Assembly (NCBI GenBank): GCA_003427395.1
Contig: BFEA01000208.1
Span: 285,739-338,899 of the forward strand
Source: Chara braunii
Lineage: Eukaryota; Streptophyta; Charophyceae; Charales; Characeae
DNA: 53,161 nucleotides
Direction: 5' to 3'
Part shown: piece by piece, positions 40,303 through 51,316 of the stretch
How positions within the stretch are numbered: the first letter of the stretch is position 1
Layout: the number at the start of each line of letters is the position of its first letter
Program-made: the position numbers and the translations under genes
Notes under the pieces: generated by a model
Database searches by the model: none
What the model was told of the DNA's origin: nothing
The model's input: the letters and a program-made list of their open reading frames with translations, nothing else

Positions 40303-40857
40303 ACCACTAGCACATCCAAGCCTGCCCGCAGCCACCTGCACTGCCAACCTGCCTGCGGTTAACCTGGAGGCCACGTTTTGGATGTGCCAACCAGCCTGCG
40401 ACGGAATCGAATTCATTGTGGATGCGAGAACTGCCAGAGCGCCGTAGGAGGGTCTCACACACATACTCGTGAGTGAAGGGAAATTTCCCCGGAAACAGTG
40501 GTGTGAAGCGACGGAGAAGGAAAAAGGAAGAGCACAGAGGCATCAATTTCAGCCTCATTTAAGAGCTCTGCAAGAAGGAATAATATCACATGTCGCCTGG
40601 GGACAAGCGATATCACAGATGGCGAAAGGAGGTTGCTTCCACAGGACAGAGGGTCTACTTTTGCAAATAGTAAGCAGACGTGCCTTCCTGCAAATGGGTT
40701 GCCTCAACAGCCCAGCTAGATTGACGGCCCGACCCCACAAGACAATCAACACCTGCAGACTAGCAGAATCATTCTGACATCATCGCCAGTCAATTGAATG
40801 TCTGACAGTGTCCCATTCAATTTTTCTTTTCTTGTGGCTGCTTTTTCCTTTTTTCTT

Positions 40858-40951
40858 TTCACAATTTCTCCATGTGTGTGTGCCATCCTCACACAGGGGC
40901 CACGCTAACCTTCTCCGTATCGTTCCAACTTTCACAGACGTTCCAAAGGAC
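40858..40951 (-). pseudogene. U6 snRNA retropseudogene, diverged full length (copy D)
   Basis: The minus strand reads GTCCTTTGGAACGTCTGTGA, AAGTTGGAACGATACGGAGA, AGGTTAGCGTGGCCCCTGTG, TGAGGATGGCACACACACAT and GGAGAAATTGTG. Many changes are C/T transitions, consistent with methylation decay. The ACAGAGA box reads ACGGAGA. Flanks GACTGCTTCTACC and GGCTGCTTTTTCC may be a worn target duplication. Confidence 0.75.
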
Positions 40952-41098
40952 ACTTCAGACTGCTTCTACCCCAGGCCAGGGGCAAAGTTCAAGTCCATCT
41001 ACAACTATTCTATGTGCGGAACCATTCACACGCCCTCCCCTTCCCCCTACACCGCGCCCTCCACCCACCAATCCCACAGGGTCTGTACATGGCCTCAT

Positions 41099-41266
41099 GT
41101 ACGCACTATATGCAGATATGATCACCCCTGTTCTTTCCAAGGAAAGATAGGCATAGCAGTAGAATCCACCGGACAAAAACCTGTACGCACTATATGCAGA
41201 TATAATCACCCCTGTTCTTTCCAAGGAAAGATAGGCATAGCAGTAGAATCCACCGGACAAAAAACT
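41099..41266. repeat. 84-bp tandem duplication, nearly identical
   Basis: GTACGCACTATATGCAGATA starts both copies (41099 and 41183). I see one internal difference (TATGATC against TATAATC), so it is recent. Confidence 0.95.
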
Positions 41267-41435
41267 ATGATGATCGTCGCCACAAAGGCAAAACCACTCA
41301 CTATTCCTGGCGAGTGGCCCACGCCCCTTCTCTTGTCCATTGAAAATAATGCTTGACAAGTAAACCTGTATCTGGACCGATTTTGCCACAAGTACGGATA
41401 TAGTGACCAGCTTTATGTTCACAGGAGAACAGTAG
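41265..41435. mobile_element. MITE-A-like, degenerate
   Basis: CTATGATGATCGTCGCCACA on the left and TTCACAGGAGAACAGTAG on the right are imperfect inverted ends; CTGTATCTGGACCG inside also occurs in the 12.8-kb copy. Confidence 0.4.
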
Positions 41436-42176
41436 GCATTGGCTTGCAAGGTCCAACTAGTAAGACCTTACGGTGTCGTCAATTTATCTCCTGAACATCC
41501 CAAATCTTGAAACAAAAAGGTAAACAAAACACACGAAAAACCAAAATTGAGAAAAGCTCTGGACTGCGCCATCTCACTCACTGCACGCTTTCGCTATCAG
41601 GACGTCTGTCAGAAAATCCACTTCCCAGGCTAACGTATCAAGAAAAGAGTTCTGCAGTAGATGCCAGAAGGCTGAGAAAAAGGTCATCTGCTTTCCCTGA
41701 AGAAGAGTCAGCCCTAGGCTTCAACTCCTAGCACTCACGATTCACCACTACCAGTTTGCCAGCTGTCACATGAGTTCAATGGGAGACACGTAAAGCACCT
41801 GACAAATTAACCTGCAAAAGCACACTAAACCCTACCAGTTCGCAGAAGACCCTATTTTGTCGGATTACAGACCAACCTTGCCCTTCCCACCTGGAACGGT
41901 TGGGCCTACCAGGCCACCAGGAGGAGGATCCATAGATTCCATACACACTCAGTTTGTGCCCCCCCCCAAAAAAAAAAAAAAAATACTCACATTCTTTTTA
42001 TTTTCCCCTCTGATGTTTTCCCCTAACACTGCAGAACCTGCCCCTGCATTCATGATTTTTCCTTCAAGTTTCTTCCTTATGGTCGTGGCTACTTTTTTTT
42101 TCCCACTCTGGAGAACATAAATCCAATTCTGTTTTCCCGAACAAGCTAACGTAATTCTAAGGAGAGCGCCCCCCAC

Positions 42177-42177
<1 letters not shown>

Positions 42178-42213
<36 letters not shown>
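42178..42213. repeat. Poly-C tract (36)
   Basis: Uninterrupted C run preceded by C-rich sequence; length doubtful. Confidence 0.9.
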
Positions 42214-42299
42214 TTCTGACTGCAGCCTACACATGCAACCAAGGGCAGCATTGCTAGGCTCCTCGCAGACTGGTGGTTTATCAGTTTAGATTCGATGAA

Positions 42300-42519
42300 T
42301 TAAACCACCACTACCTTTCAGACTGGAAGCCTAAGTCATAAACGTAACCTATCCCGCATTCTTCGGAGGCCGGCAGAGGCCGGACGCTAATGGACCAAAA
42401 AAGCTGCCAGCGGCAGCCAAAACAAAACAAAAAATGCCACAGTGGTGCTACAGCCAAAGCTTGGCGCGCAGTTCCACTCCACCTCGGCAAAAAGAGGCTT
42501 GGAGGTAGTGGTGGTTTAA
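42300..42519. mobile_element. TTAA-bounded MITE-B
   Basis: TTAAACCACCACTACCTTTC and GGAGGTAGTGGTGGTTTAA bound 220 bp; the same change (CACTAC for CAGTAC) is present at both ends, so the termini co-evolved or were copied. Confidence 0.75.
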
Positions 42520-42644
42520 ACTGCCAGTACACAGCCCCAGCCTTGCTGAAATGAACTCGTCACCCATCCAACAATTTCGCGACTCGGCCTACCAGACCAC
42601 AACGGCTGGCGGCGCCTCCAGGCCCGGGTGTACTGGTGGTTTGA
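42516..42644. mobile_element. MITE-B, right end degraded
   Basis: Shares TTAA 42516-42519 with the previous element; left TTAAACTGCCAGTACACAGC, right GTGTACTGGTGGTTTGAA. Confidence 0.55.
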
Positions 42645-42674
42645 AGGCAAACCAGCACAACACCCAAGCCTCTC

Positions 42675-42785
42675 CTACCGTCTTCCCCCGAACATAACGC
42701 ACCCTGAAATTGAACGTATGCAAGCTATATTTCCGGTCCGGTACAGCCACGTTGAGGGTGTGTTGTATTTGGGAGAAGACGGTAG
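42675..42785. mobile_element. MITE-A copy 4
   Basis: CTACCGTCTTCCCCCGAACA and TGTATTTGGGAGAAGACGGTAG-like right end bound 111 bp with no ORF. Confidence 0.75.
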
Positions 42786-42910
42786 TATACAAAGGAGCTG
42801 CAGTCACCTTCAGCAACCAGCTGTGTTTTCACAGAAATACAAAGCACCCACAGCTACAAATGGGCTTGTCCAATTTACCGTTGGGACGTCACATTTCTAC
42901 AGGGTCCCTT

Positions 42911-43078
42911 TTAAACAACCAGTACTTCCTAAAGTCGTGCCTGTTAACAAGCCACAATTTTAGGAAATGCACGGGCCACTGCAGGAGCGCCCAAATTCAT
43001 CCAACTAGAAACGTTTCTACTTTACTTTTTTCCATGGCCGATAGCTGGGCCAGGTACTGGTGGTTTAAGGTGATAAAT
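42911..43078. mobile_element. TTAA-bounded MITE-B, short subfamily
   Basis: TTAAACAACCAGTACTTCCT and CCAGGTACTGGTGGTTTAA bound 168 bp. The interior CCACTGCAGGAGCGCCCAAA, then AACTAGAAACGTTTCTAC, is shared with 51317-51474. Confidence 0.8.
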
Positions 43079-43158
43079 AAATGACCCGCATTCACAAACT
43101 CTCTCGCTCGATTCTGGAATTATCCACCGAGAATCACCTGCACATTGAATAGGATAGT

Positions 43159-43162
<4 letters not shown>

Positions 43163-43226
<64 letters not shown>
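43163..43226. repeat. (TC)n(AC)n compound microsatellite
   Basis: About 15 TC then about 17 AC units, with no break between. Confidence 0.95.
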
Positions 43227-43227
<1 letters not shown>

Positions 43228-43495
43228 CTGACATTACTAATAGAGGAACTCCCTGGTATCTATAGGATCGTAGCTTAGGGTATACTAAACACTAGGAGGC
43301 CTCTTTAAAACCGATAATTGAGGCGCGTCGAAAAACTTCCTTCAGTCCAGAATTATCAACTGGCAACATAACATGCATTTGGCACCTGCAGCAGTAGCTC
43401 CAACCAGTGACGTAACTTGCTTCCACCACCCAATTATGCCCACCTAGGGAATCAGGCTCTTTGGCCTGTTTTTTGGCCCAGATGGGCACCATAAC

Positions 43496-44040
43496 CCAGG
43501 TGGTACCCCAACATACAGGTCTATTTCACATCATATTTACTTTGTCATCATTTGCTTACCATTGAGATCACCCCTGTGGCCGTGGGTCATATCACCTTGT
43601 GCATGTCTTTGTGAGTCTGTCAGTGGGTGTGCCTAGTGCTGCACATGGTGTCTTCTGTTGCCATGTGATTTTGTCGTTCTGTTAGTAGGTGTGTCTAGAG
43701 CTGCACACGGTACATCTGTCTTCTGTTGTTTCCCACATGGACACTTCACCCCAGGTGGTACCTTGGCACAAAGGTCTATATCACATCCTGTTTATGTTGT
43801 CACCATTTGCTAGACGCGGAGATTGCCCCAGAAGGCAGAGGGTTAGTTATTCCGTTAGTGGGCGGGCTTAGTGCTGCGCATGGTGTGTCTTTTGCCACCA
43901 CATGATTTTGTCATTCCGTTTCTCGGCGTGTCTACTGCTGGAACATGGCGACTTCTGTTGTCAAGATCTTTTATCATTCGTTTAGTGGGCGTGTCTAGTG
44001 CTGCGCATGGTGCATCTTCTGTTGTCAAGACTCCCGACCA
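43496..44040. repeat. Nested tandem repeats, about 75 bp and 251 bp
   Basis: CCAGGTGGTACC...AGGTCTAT(A/T)TCACATC...CACCATTTGCTA is duplicated at 43496 and 43748. Within and after it, GTTAGTGGGCGTGTCTAGTG then CTGCGCATGGTG-type units recur at 43619, 43683, 43854, 43919 and 43980. Confidence 0.7.
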
Positions 44041-44479
44041 CCCCCATGACTGTGTCCATCAATACGGACATCATCTGCTCAGCCAGAACTACCATTCTTA
44101 GTGCTCATTGGCCATGATGTTTCCATCACAGCGTTCACGTTGCATGCCCAGAAGCCCCACAAGAGGTAGTGGATCCTGGCACCTGTCTTTGAGCACGCAG
44201 TGGGGTGGAAATGGAAAAGCAGATGACTCTTGTCTCCAGAATTTCATGATTGTGATTTGCCCCCCCTCACAATGTACATGGAAATCTTAAAGTTGTCACG
44301 TCTAAGAATCTCTGGATTGCTATGATTGCCTCTGTCAAAAGGCATCGGGATGTGCAGACAGTCGCATGCACGATCTCTACACCGACATGTATACCCCCAA
44401 GAACATTCTGGCAAGGCCAATCATTGAGTGAAAGCACCACTGCCTCCACCGGCATCCGAAGATTGCAGGCTGTATACCT

Positions 44480-45140
44480 ACAATGATGACTGACGAGGTG
44501 TCGGGGGCCCCTACAGCCAAAAGGTGCGACGTAAACGACTGCCTGTCGAGGGGTCTTGGAATACCCCAAGTGATCTACAAGGGGGCTCGCTCCACTACTC
44601 ACCACATGCACATTTGGTGAGTGTATCTTTCCACTTTCTAGCAGAAGATTCATTCTCATTCCGCACACTTGGTGAGTACCGTACCGAGGCCCAAGGAGGC
44701 AGTGCAATCTACAAAGAGGCTACACATAAAACTAGATGACTGCTTCTCGAGGTGCCAGGTGGACCCACCGCCAAACAGAACATAGCAAGTTGCGCAGTGA
44801 ATGACTGTGGACACCTGCAATAAATGACTGTCGAGGTGTCAGATATACCTACAGCCAAACAGTGCAGGTAAATAATAACTACCTGCCAAGCCGGCCCGGC
44901 TGCGTATTAACATACCTATAGTAAATGACTGCTTCTCGAGGTGCTGACTGGCCCCACAGCCAAGAGTTGTCGGGTAAATGACGGGGTGTTTGGGAGTAGG
45001 GTACAGTAAATAACTACTTCTCGAGGTACCGACAGGACCCGCAGCCAAGAGTTGGTGTGTTGGGGAGTAGGGTGCAGACACTTACCGTACATGACAACCA
45101 AACTAGGTAGGTGCTGCAAGAACCTTCAGCCAAAAGCCCA
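44480..45140. repeat. Diverged tandem repeat with CTTCTCGAGGTGC motif
   Basis: AATGACTG(CTT)CTCGAGGTG followed by ACC..CAGCCAA recurs at about 44487, 44534, 44737, 44825, 44930, 45013 and, worn, 45090. Spacing is irregular at about 50-200 bp. Short minus ORFs through it are repeat translations. Confidence 0.6.
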
Positions 45141-45710
45141 GGTTCATAATACGAGACTCGAAAGCAGCTGGGCCTCTAAGGAATTGAAGATGCGATAACT
45201 CATTGCTGCATCCTTCTGCCACAAGCGCAACGTAGACGCGTTCAATGCAGCTTAACAATAAGAGCCAGGACCCACTGGGGCTGTGCCACATGTCTACTAG
45301 CCAAAGATCATTTCCAACCATATATGAATTCTACCAGATACTAGAGGCTCGCCCCAGTGGTGCTACGCTATAGCGTGGAAAGCATGCACCTGGCTGTGAT
45401 AGCACTAGTGAGGCCTGGCCCTTAGCCATCTAGCACACTTCAACAAAAATCGCGATATGATTCGTTAGGACTGGCTCTCGTTACCAAGGTATCTCCGTTG
45501 TGAGAAAAACAGTATCGTTACAAGCTAGCAAAACCCGACACTCTCTATGGTACAAGCTAGCGGAACCCAACACTCTATTCAGACAAAAATCCATAGTTGG
45601 GCACAATTCTGAGGACCCCATTCCAATTACCCCGTTCACAGACCCCATTCCCAGTGGCCCACTCCAAGGGCTCATTTCCAAGGGTCGCAGCTGAGATATG
45701 GTCACCAAAG

Positions 45711-45830
45711 AGCGCCCAGATACTGGCCAAGCTAGAAAGCAAAACTGAATGACCATCATCAGCCCCAAGCGCCCAGATACCGGCCAAGCTAGAAAGCAAA
45801 ACTGAATGACCGTCATCAGCCCCAGAGCCT
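45711..45830. repeat. 57-bp tandem duplication
   Basis: AGCGCCCAGATACTGGCCAA then GCTAGAAAGCAAAACTGAAT occurs at 45711 and 45768 with two differences. Confidence 0.95.
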
Positions 45831-46394
45831 CATCGTCTCCCCCATAGCGAGTGAACTGGGGGCATAACCAAACAACCTACCTACTATTAAAATTAAAAAA
45901 AAAAAACTAAGCTATATTCTTCTCTCCAGTATGCCTCACACCACCTACCTATGACTAATCACACCAGGAAGGGCCAACCGAAATCTAACAAACCTGGAAC
46001 TAACCCCCATCAAGGAATGGTGGGGAAAAGGCCTTATACAGTCAAAATTGTGTTCAGGGGAAAATGGTAGCCCTTAGCACCACGTTTGCCCTCAGCTGGT
46101 TATAACTTAGACAGACCTGGCTGCTACGATCACCAGTTTCATGTTTTCCTAGAAAAAGTATAGCTTGGAGGTATGTTAGCACTGGAGGCTATCCAGTGCT
46201 TAGAACCTAGCTTGAACTTGGTCTGAATTCCGCAACATGTTCTGTAACACTCTCGCTGCTCCAAATGAACGACCTGTCTTTGAAGAATGCACCACCATGC
46301 AAGGAAACCATACCCTCCGAAAAAAATGGCTACCTGCCCAGCTGGACCCACAGCTGAGCACCTAGGTTTGCCAATACCAGCAGCACATACTGAC

Positions 46395-46395
46395 C

Positions 46396-46478
<83 letters not shown>
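46395..46478. repeat. (CT)n(CA)n compound microsatellite
   Basis: About 9 CT then about 32 CA units. Confidence 0.95.
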
Positions 46479-46479
<1 letters not shown>

Positions 46480-46920
46480 AACATGCACGCGGGTGTGTTA
46501 GCACAGCTAGAGCTTGCAAGGTTGCATAGTAGAGCTGCTGTACACAATTGCAACCAAACACCAAAGGCATCGCCCTCGCGCATGGAAATAGGGATGCTGG
46601 CTGCTCAACGGCAGCTATTTCTTAATCCGGTCAAGCGACAGAGATGACAGTCATACCTGGTATGGAAAAGAAAGCAAGTTACAAGCGAAGAAGTTCCTCC
46701 GCCTAGGAACGCTGCTATCATTGGAAAGGACGATCAGCTGCGCCAGGCACATAATGGGTCTGACTCCACTACTCTCAACTCTTGAAAACTTGAGAGTCTG
46801 TCCTCGCTCAACTTATTCTCGACATTGGCTCTCAAAAACCCGCTTTGAGAGCTGTCAGATACCACTCTTGAACAGCACTCAAAGTTGGGAGAGTCGCCCG
46901 CCTGCAACTTACTTTTTCCT

Positions 46921-46968
46921 GAGGGTCCTCAACCGTGAGGGTCCTCAACCGTGAGGGTCCTCGACCGT
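46921..46968. repeat. 16-bp tandem repeat
   Basis: GAGGGTCCTCAACCGT three times, with one A/G difference in the last copy. Confidence 0.95.
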
Positions 46969-47204
46969 GCTCTCCGCACAGCCTTGTTTTTCAAGAGTCC
47001 ACCTCAAGTAGGGCTGGACAAACAAGGCTTTTAAGTGTTGGGTAATGCTCTCGAAATTCTCGAGTCCCACCTGCGAGAACAAGTGGGGAGAACACAGGAT
47101 TTTCAAAGTTATTGAGATTCTGACAACTACGATTAGCCCGGACGTCCCCCTACGACCGGCAGAAAACTTTGCTGACCCCTTTCCGCCCCACCACCGATCG
47201 TTGG

Positions 47205-47895
47205 AAATATGGCTGGGGTCCCACTTTCCAGCACAGTGGTTTCTTTGATTGTCTCATGCTCAAAAAAATAAAATAAAATAAATGATGATGACCGCGCTGG
47301 ACCTGTTTCCAGCACAGTCGTTATGTCCTGAAGATCTCATTTTCAAAGATGTTCACTTTATAAGGGACGCTGGGCCCGGTTCCCAGCACGTACTGCTTCC
47401 CACGAATAGATTGGAGCATTCAAAAAAAAAAAAAGAGAGAGAATCTTAAAAAGTGCTTAGCATAGAGTATGGGATGCTGAGCCCGGTTCTCAGCCAGTGC
47501 TTGTTTTTTCTTCCCATTCTCAGTGATTCTCAGAGGTCATGTCGCTTAAACAAGATGAGAGTACGGGACACTGAGCCCGGTTCTCAAGCCTTGCTTGCAT
47601 TTTCGTCTCAATTCTAGAGGTAGAGGTAGGCAGACAGGGGCCTGAAGGGACGTACTGGTGCCCCCCAATGTCCCCGGCTGGCCCCTAGCTGTGGAATAGA
47701 GCATGAGCAAAGGAAGCTGGACCTGGCTTCCAGCAGCAGTGAACCACTCCAATCCTATTGTTTTCATAAGGGACACTGGGCCTGGTTCCCAGCACGTGAA
47801 AAAAAAAAAAAACAGAAAAAGATGTATTCAAGGGACGCTGGACCCGGTTTCCAGCAGGTGATGCTCCCCACCAATAGAAGGAGCGGCCCACCAGG
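47205..47895 (+). repeat. Cluster of S4 hairpin retroposons
   Basis: Seven or eight copies of the GGGACGCTGGGCCCGGTTCC type lie in 690 bp, in one orientation, with hairpins near 47211, 47295, 47369, 47476, 47570, 47716, 47775 and 47837. The stem varies in step on both sides: GCTGGG/CCCAGC, GCTGAG/CTCAGC, GCTGGA/TCCAGC, around a 7-base loop CCCGGTT or CCTGGCT. The copy at 47369 has the full body GCACGTACTGCTTCCCACGA, ATAGATTGGAGCATT and an A tail. Confidence 0.7.
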
Positions 47896-48029
47896 CAAAG
47901 CCCAGATTCCGGTGGTTCTCTTACCACCACTGGGATAGAGGACTTGCATAAGGGCCTTCTTAAAAAAAAAAAAAAAAGACTCTATAAACTCTTCAAGAAT
48001 CAAGAGTAGTGGAGAAAGACTCAATGTTG

Positions 48030-48188
48030 TTAAACCACCAGTACTTCCTAAAGTTGCAGCAGTTAACAAACCACGACAATGATGAACGAACGGGCCCATA
48101 CAATGGTGCGTCGGTTCATCCGAGTAGAGGCGCTTCTACTCTATTTTTTCCCCGCGGCTGATGTATGGGCCAAGTACTGGTGATTTAA
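48030..48188. mobile_element. TTAA-bounded MITE-B, short subfamily
   Basis: TTAAACCACCAGTACTTCCT and CCAAGTACTGGTGATTTAA bound 159 bp; interior TCCGAGTAGAGGCGCTTCTA. Confidence 0.8.
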
Positions 48189-48328
48189 ACCACCTAGGCA
48201 CTTTTCTCCGGGGCTGGAAACGCCCTGCACCGCCAGCCATTTTGCTCCAGATGCCGAGTCCCGAAAGTAGCGGCTGCATGTACGCCGCAACGTTGATGAA
48301 TGAGCTAAGAGACATACTGATCGTTTAA
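48185..48328. mobile_element. MITE-B relic
   Basis: Shares TTAA with the previous copy; TTAAACCACCTAGGCACTTT to CATACTGATCGTTTAA, with interior CTCCGGGGCTGGAAACGCCC of the long form. Confidence 0.5.
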
Positions 48329-48499
48329 ACCGCCTGTTCATGCGAGCCTAAGTTGTTGAAGCTACCTTCTAAGGCTCGCGAGCCTCCAACTGTCTTTCTT
48401 TTCATAGTGGCCTTCCACGTTCACTACCAGCCCAGGCCCGAAGCATCAGGGCCTTACCACGCAAACCAGCAAGAGCCCAACTTTTTCCCTTCTTCCTTT

Positions 48500-48572
48500 T
48501 GGAGAAGGGCAGTGGCCTTGAAATATCATCGTCGAACTGACCAGTCCTAGGTAATTCGGAATCGTACTTCGT
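48500..48572 (-). repeat. S1-type SINE 3' tail
   Basis: Minus strand: GATTCCGAATTACCTAGGAC, TGGTCAGTTCGACGATGATA and TTTCAAGGCCACTGCCCTT. Confidence 0.6.
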
Positions 48573-48817
48573 CACTCATCTGCTCATCCTTGAGCTGTTG
48601 AAGTACAAACCTGAGTTGGAACTCCACAAGAACCCAACTTGCCTTCAGGCGAACAGGTGTTTTAAAGCCAAGAGGCGTTCACTACCGGGCCAGACCCAAA
48701 GAACCAACATGGCCTTACCTCATAAACCCGCAAGAGCCCGACTTAGCTTTGAGCGAACTGGTAGTTTAAACCCAAGAAAATAACAGAAGAACAAAAGAGA
48801 GGCATAACGAATCAGCG

Positions 48818-48963
48818 GGTACTTGGCCCAGCTATTGGCTGCGGAAAAAAATAGAGTAGAAATGTTTCTAGTCAGATGAATTTCTGCACTTCCGTAGTGG
48901 CCCGTACATTTCCTAAGTCATGCTTGTTTACGGGCACGGCTTTAGGAAGTACCGGTGGTTTAA
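48818..48963. mobile_element. MITE-B, short subfamily, left end lost
   Basis: GTACTTGGCCCAGCTATTGG to GGAAGTACCGGTGGTTTAA; the interior is the reverse complement of 42911-43078. Confidence 0.7.
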
Positions 48964-49068
48964 GTTTGAATCCAGATACTATCTGATGAAAAGAATAAAA
49001 TCGTTCCGAATTGCCTGGGGCTCGTCAGTTCCACGATGATATCTAAAGGTCGTCGCACTTAAGGGGGA
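48964..49068 (+). repeat. S1-type SINE fragment
   Basis: It begins inside the B box (GTTTGAATCC) directly at the end of a MITE-B copy, then TCCGAATTGCCTGGGGCTCG, TCAGTTCCACGATGATATCT and AAAGGTCGTCGCACTT. Confidence 0.65.
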
Positions 49069-49135
49069 GAAAACTTTCCCTACACTTTCTTTCCAGTGAA
49101 AGACATCCTCTCATTTCTATTTAACTACCACAGAA

Positions 49136-49425
49136 CTTTCCCCTTTTAGAAATTCACAACGGTAACTTCCATTCTGGGGAACTTACGAGTGCCCCTCTTA
49201 AGGCGAGGCCCCACTATTGGTAGCACAGATGATCGGATTTGATGCCTGAATCTGGACATGTTTCAGGACAGATGCGGAGAACCGCAACTGATCTGCTTCT
49301 CTGGATCTCCGCTTAGAAGCCTTCCACATTTGGGTTCTAAATCCAATCCACTTCGCTAGCGGCACCTCGCCCTTAGAAATTCACAACGGTAAGTTCCATT
49401 CTGGGGAAGTTTATGAGGGTGGCCC
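49136..49425. mobile_element. MITE-D copy 2 between direct repeats
   Basis: AAGGCGAGGCCCCACT (about 49200) and GCGGCACCTCGCCCTT (about 49374) are inverted ends, with ATCGGATTTGATGCCTGAAT and CTAAATCCAATCCACTTCGC inside. The element is flanked by a direct repeat TTAGAAATTCACAACGGTAA then (C/G)TTCCATTCTGGGGAA (about 49146 and 49373), far longer than a target duplication. Confidence 0.55.
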
Positions 49426-49779
49426 ACAACAGGATAGCATATAAAAAATTAAAATATATCGTCAAACAGATCGGTGGCCCACATCAGGATAGCAGATAAA
49501 ATATGAATAAGAGAGCAAACAGCAAACGTTGTCAGGGAAAATCTCAATGTTTGTTGTTTCGAGCATCACACGCCGTGGGCCACCCTCTCCAACCCCTGCT
49601 CAACTTCCCCACTCTCCAAGAAAAACATAATGGATAAGCTCACCACCTCCCTTTCTAGTTTTTCAAGAAATTTGAAATTCCATACCTTCCCTTTTAGGAA
49701 AGTTGGCAATGGCAATTCCCCCCCCATCCTGGTTGGATGATTCAAGATCCATAAGGACAGAAGGCATAAGCACAACTGC

Positions 49780-49848
49780 GTTCAGATGTCATCGTCGAAT
49801 TGACTGGCCATTGACTGGCCCTAGCCAATTCGGAGTTATTTTGTTCCA
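49780..49848 (-). repeat. S1-type SINE 3' tail
   Basis: Minus strand: ACTCCGAATTGGCTAGGGCC, AGTCAATGGCCAGTCAATTC and GACGATGACATCTGAACGCA; GGCCAGTCAAT is duplicated internally. Confidence 0.55.
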
Positions 49849-49914
49849 TCAGTTTCGAACTCGGGTATGTTTATAAACAGTTCAGGTATAAACAGTTCAG
49901 GTATGTTTATTACC

Positions 49915-49970
<56 letters not shown>

Positions 49971-50093
49971 CAGAGAGAGAGAGAGAGAGACACAGACACA
50001 GAGACACACAAACACACGGAAAGAGAGACAGAGGGAAACAGAACGAGAGATTTCATAGATGAGGAAGAGGCAAAAATAGTCTGCCTGACAACA

Positions 50094-50140
<47 letters not shown>
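49915..50140. repeat. (GA)n and (CAGA)n microsatellites
   Basis: GA run, (CAGA) about 7, GA and CACAGA mixtures to 50018, then a second GA run at 50094-50140. Confidence 0.95.
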
Positions 50141-50860
50141 TGCGTGTTCTACTACTTGCCTCTTTGGGGAGTCGGCTGAGGGGAGTTATCACCCTCCCTC
50201 CCTCCCGACGAGAGGACCTGTTTTGCTTCCTTTCCTAGTTTCCTTTTCATTGCACCAGCAGCTTGCTCTTCCATTTTCTTTATTTACATACCACCTTTCT
50301 AGATCATTGCACAGCAGCAATTGTCATGTGACTGATAGAAACGCACTCCAACAGACCATCAACATGTTCCCGTACACATGCCACGGCAACAAAGCAAACT
50401 TGGAGAGGGAATTCACACCATACCAGACTCAGATATGCACAGCGAAAGCTCAACAATCAAGTAGAGCTGAAGAAGATATCAATTCACAGTCCCCAGCCTC
50501 TCTCCATTCAACCGGTATCACAAAGAACCCGAGAATCTCAACCGAGGATGAACAACCTTGAACAAACTCAGAACAGAGCTACAACAAGCTTCCGGAGTCT
50601 TCCTCCTCCCTCCAGTATCATCCTCCCTCCTGCCGGTTATGGTGCGCAGCCTGAAACACAGCGCCCACCTCCTCCTGCCTCAACAGCCGCCAGCAGAAAC
50701 CACTCAGATGCCACGGCGCTGATGAGAGACATCCCAGAGTGAATAGCGCCAGCTTCAGGATGAAGAAGGAACCTCCAGCTTGAAGAAGAAGACCAAATGC
50801 TGCCATGAAGAAGAAGAAGAAGAAGAGATGGCAGCGCCTAGCACCAACACCACAGATCTG

Positions 50861-51193
50861 GTGTCACCAGGCCCAGCAGCTGGAGCGCTTGCTTTGCTGC
50901 TGCACAAAACCCTAGCAGCAGCTTCCCAGCTCCCGCGCTACGCCGGCAGCCTGGCGACGTCAACGCAAACTCCAAGCACCCATTTGCCAACTGAAGATCA
51001 ACACGTCAAAGACCTCTAACACTAGTATATGGTATCACCAGGCCCAGCGGCTGGAGAGCTTGCTTCACTGCTGCACGAAACCCTAGCAGCGGCTTCCCAG
51101 CTCCAGCACTGCTCTGGCAGCCTGGGGGCGTCGATGCATATTCCAAACAGCCGTTGGCCACCTGAGGACCAACAGGTCAAAGACCTCTAACAC
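50861..51193. repeat. 171-bp tandem duplication
   Basis: GTGTCACCAGGCCCAGCAGC (50861) and GTATCACCAGGCCCAGCGGC (51032) start two copies ending CAAAGACCTCTAACAC. The plus ORF at 50780-51019 ends in the first copy; the second is open in the same relative frame and has the same terminal TAA. A 57-codon period and kept stop are curious, but no family is evident. Confidence 0.85.
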
Positions 51194-51316
51194 CACACAC
51201 TGACTCTATTTACAATTTTACCCTGAACTATCGGACTCGACTCCTCGTACCTGGGACGCAGCTAACAGTTATGGGTAGGTGTTTTCCAGTAACAACGGTA
51301 CCGGTCAGAGGCATTA

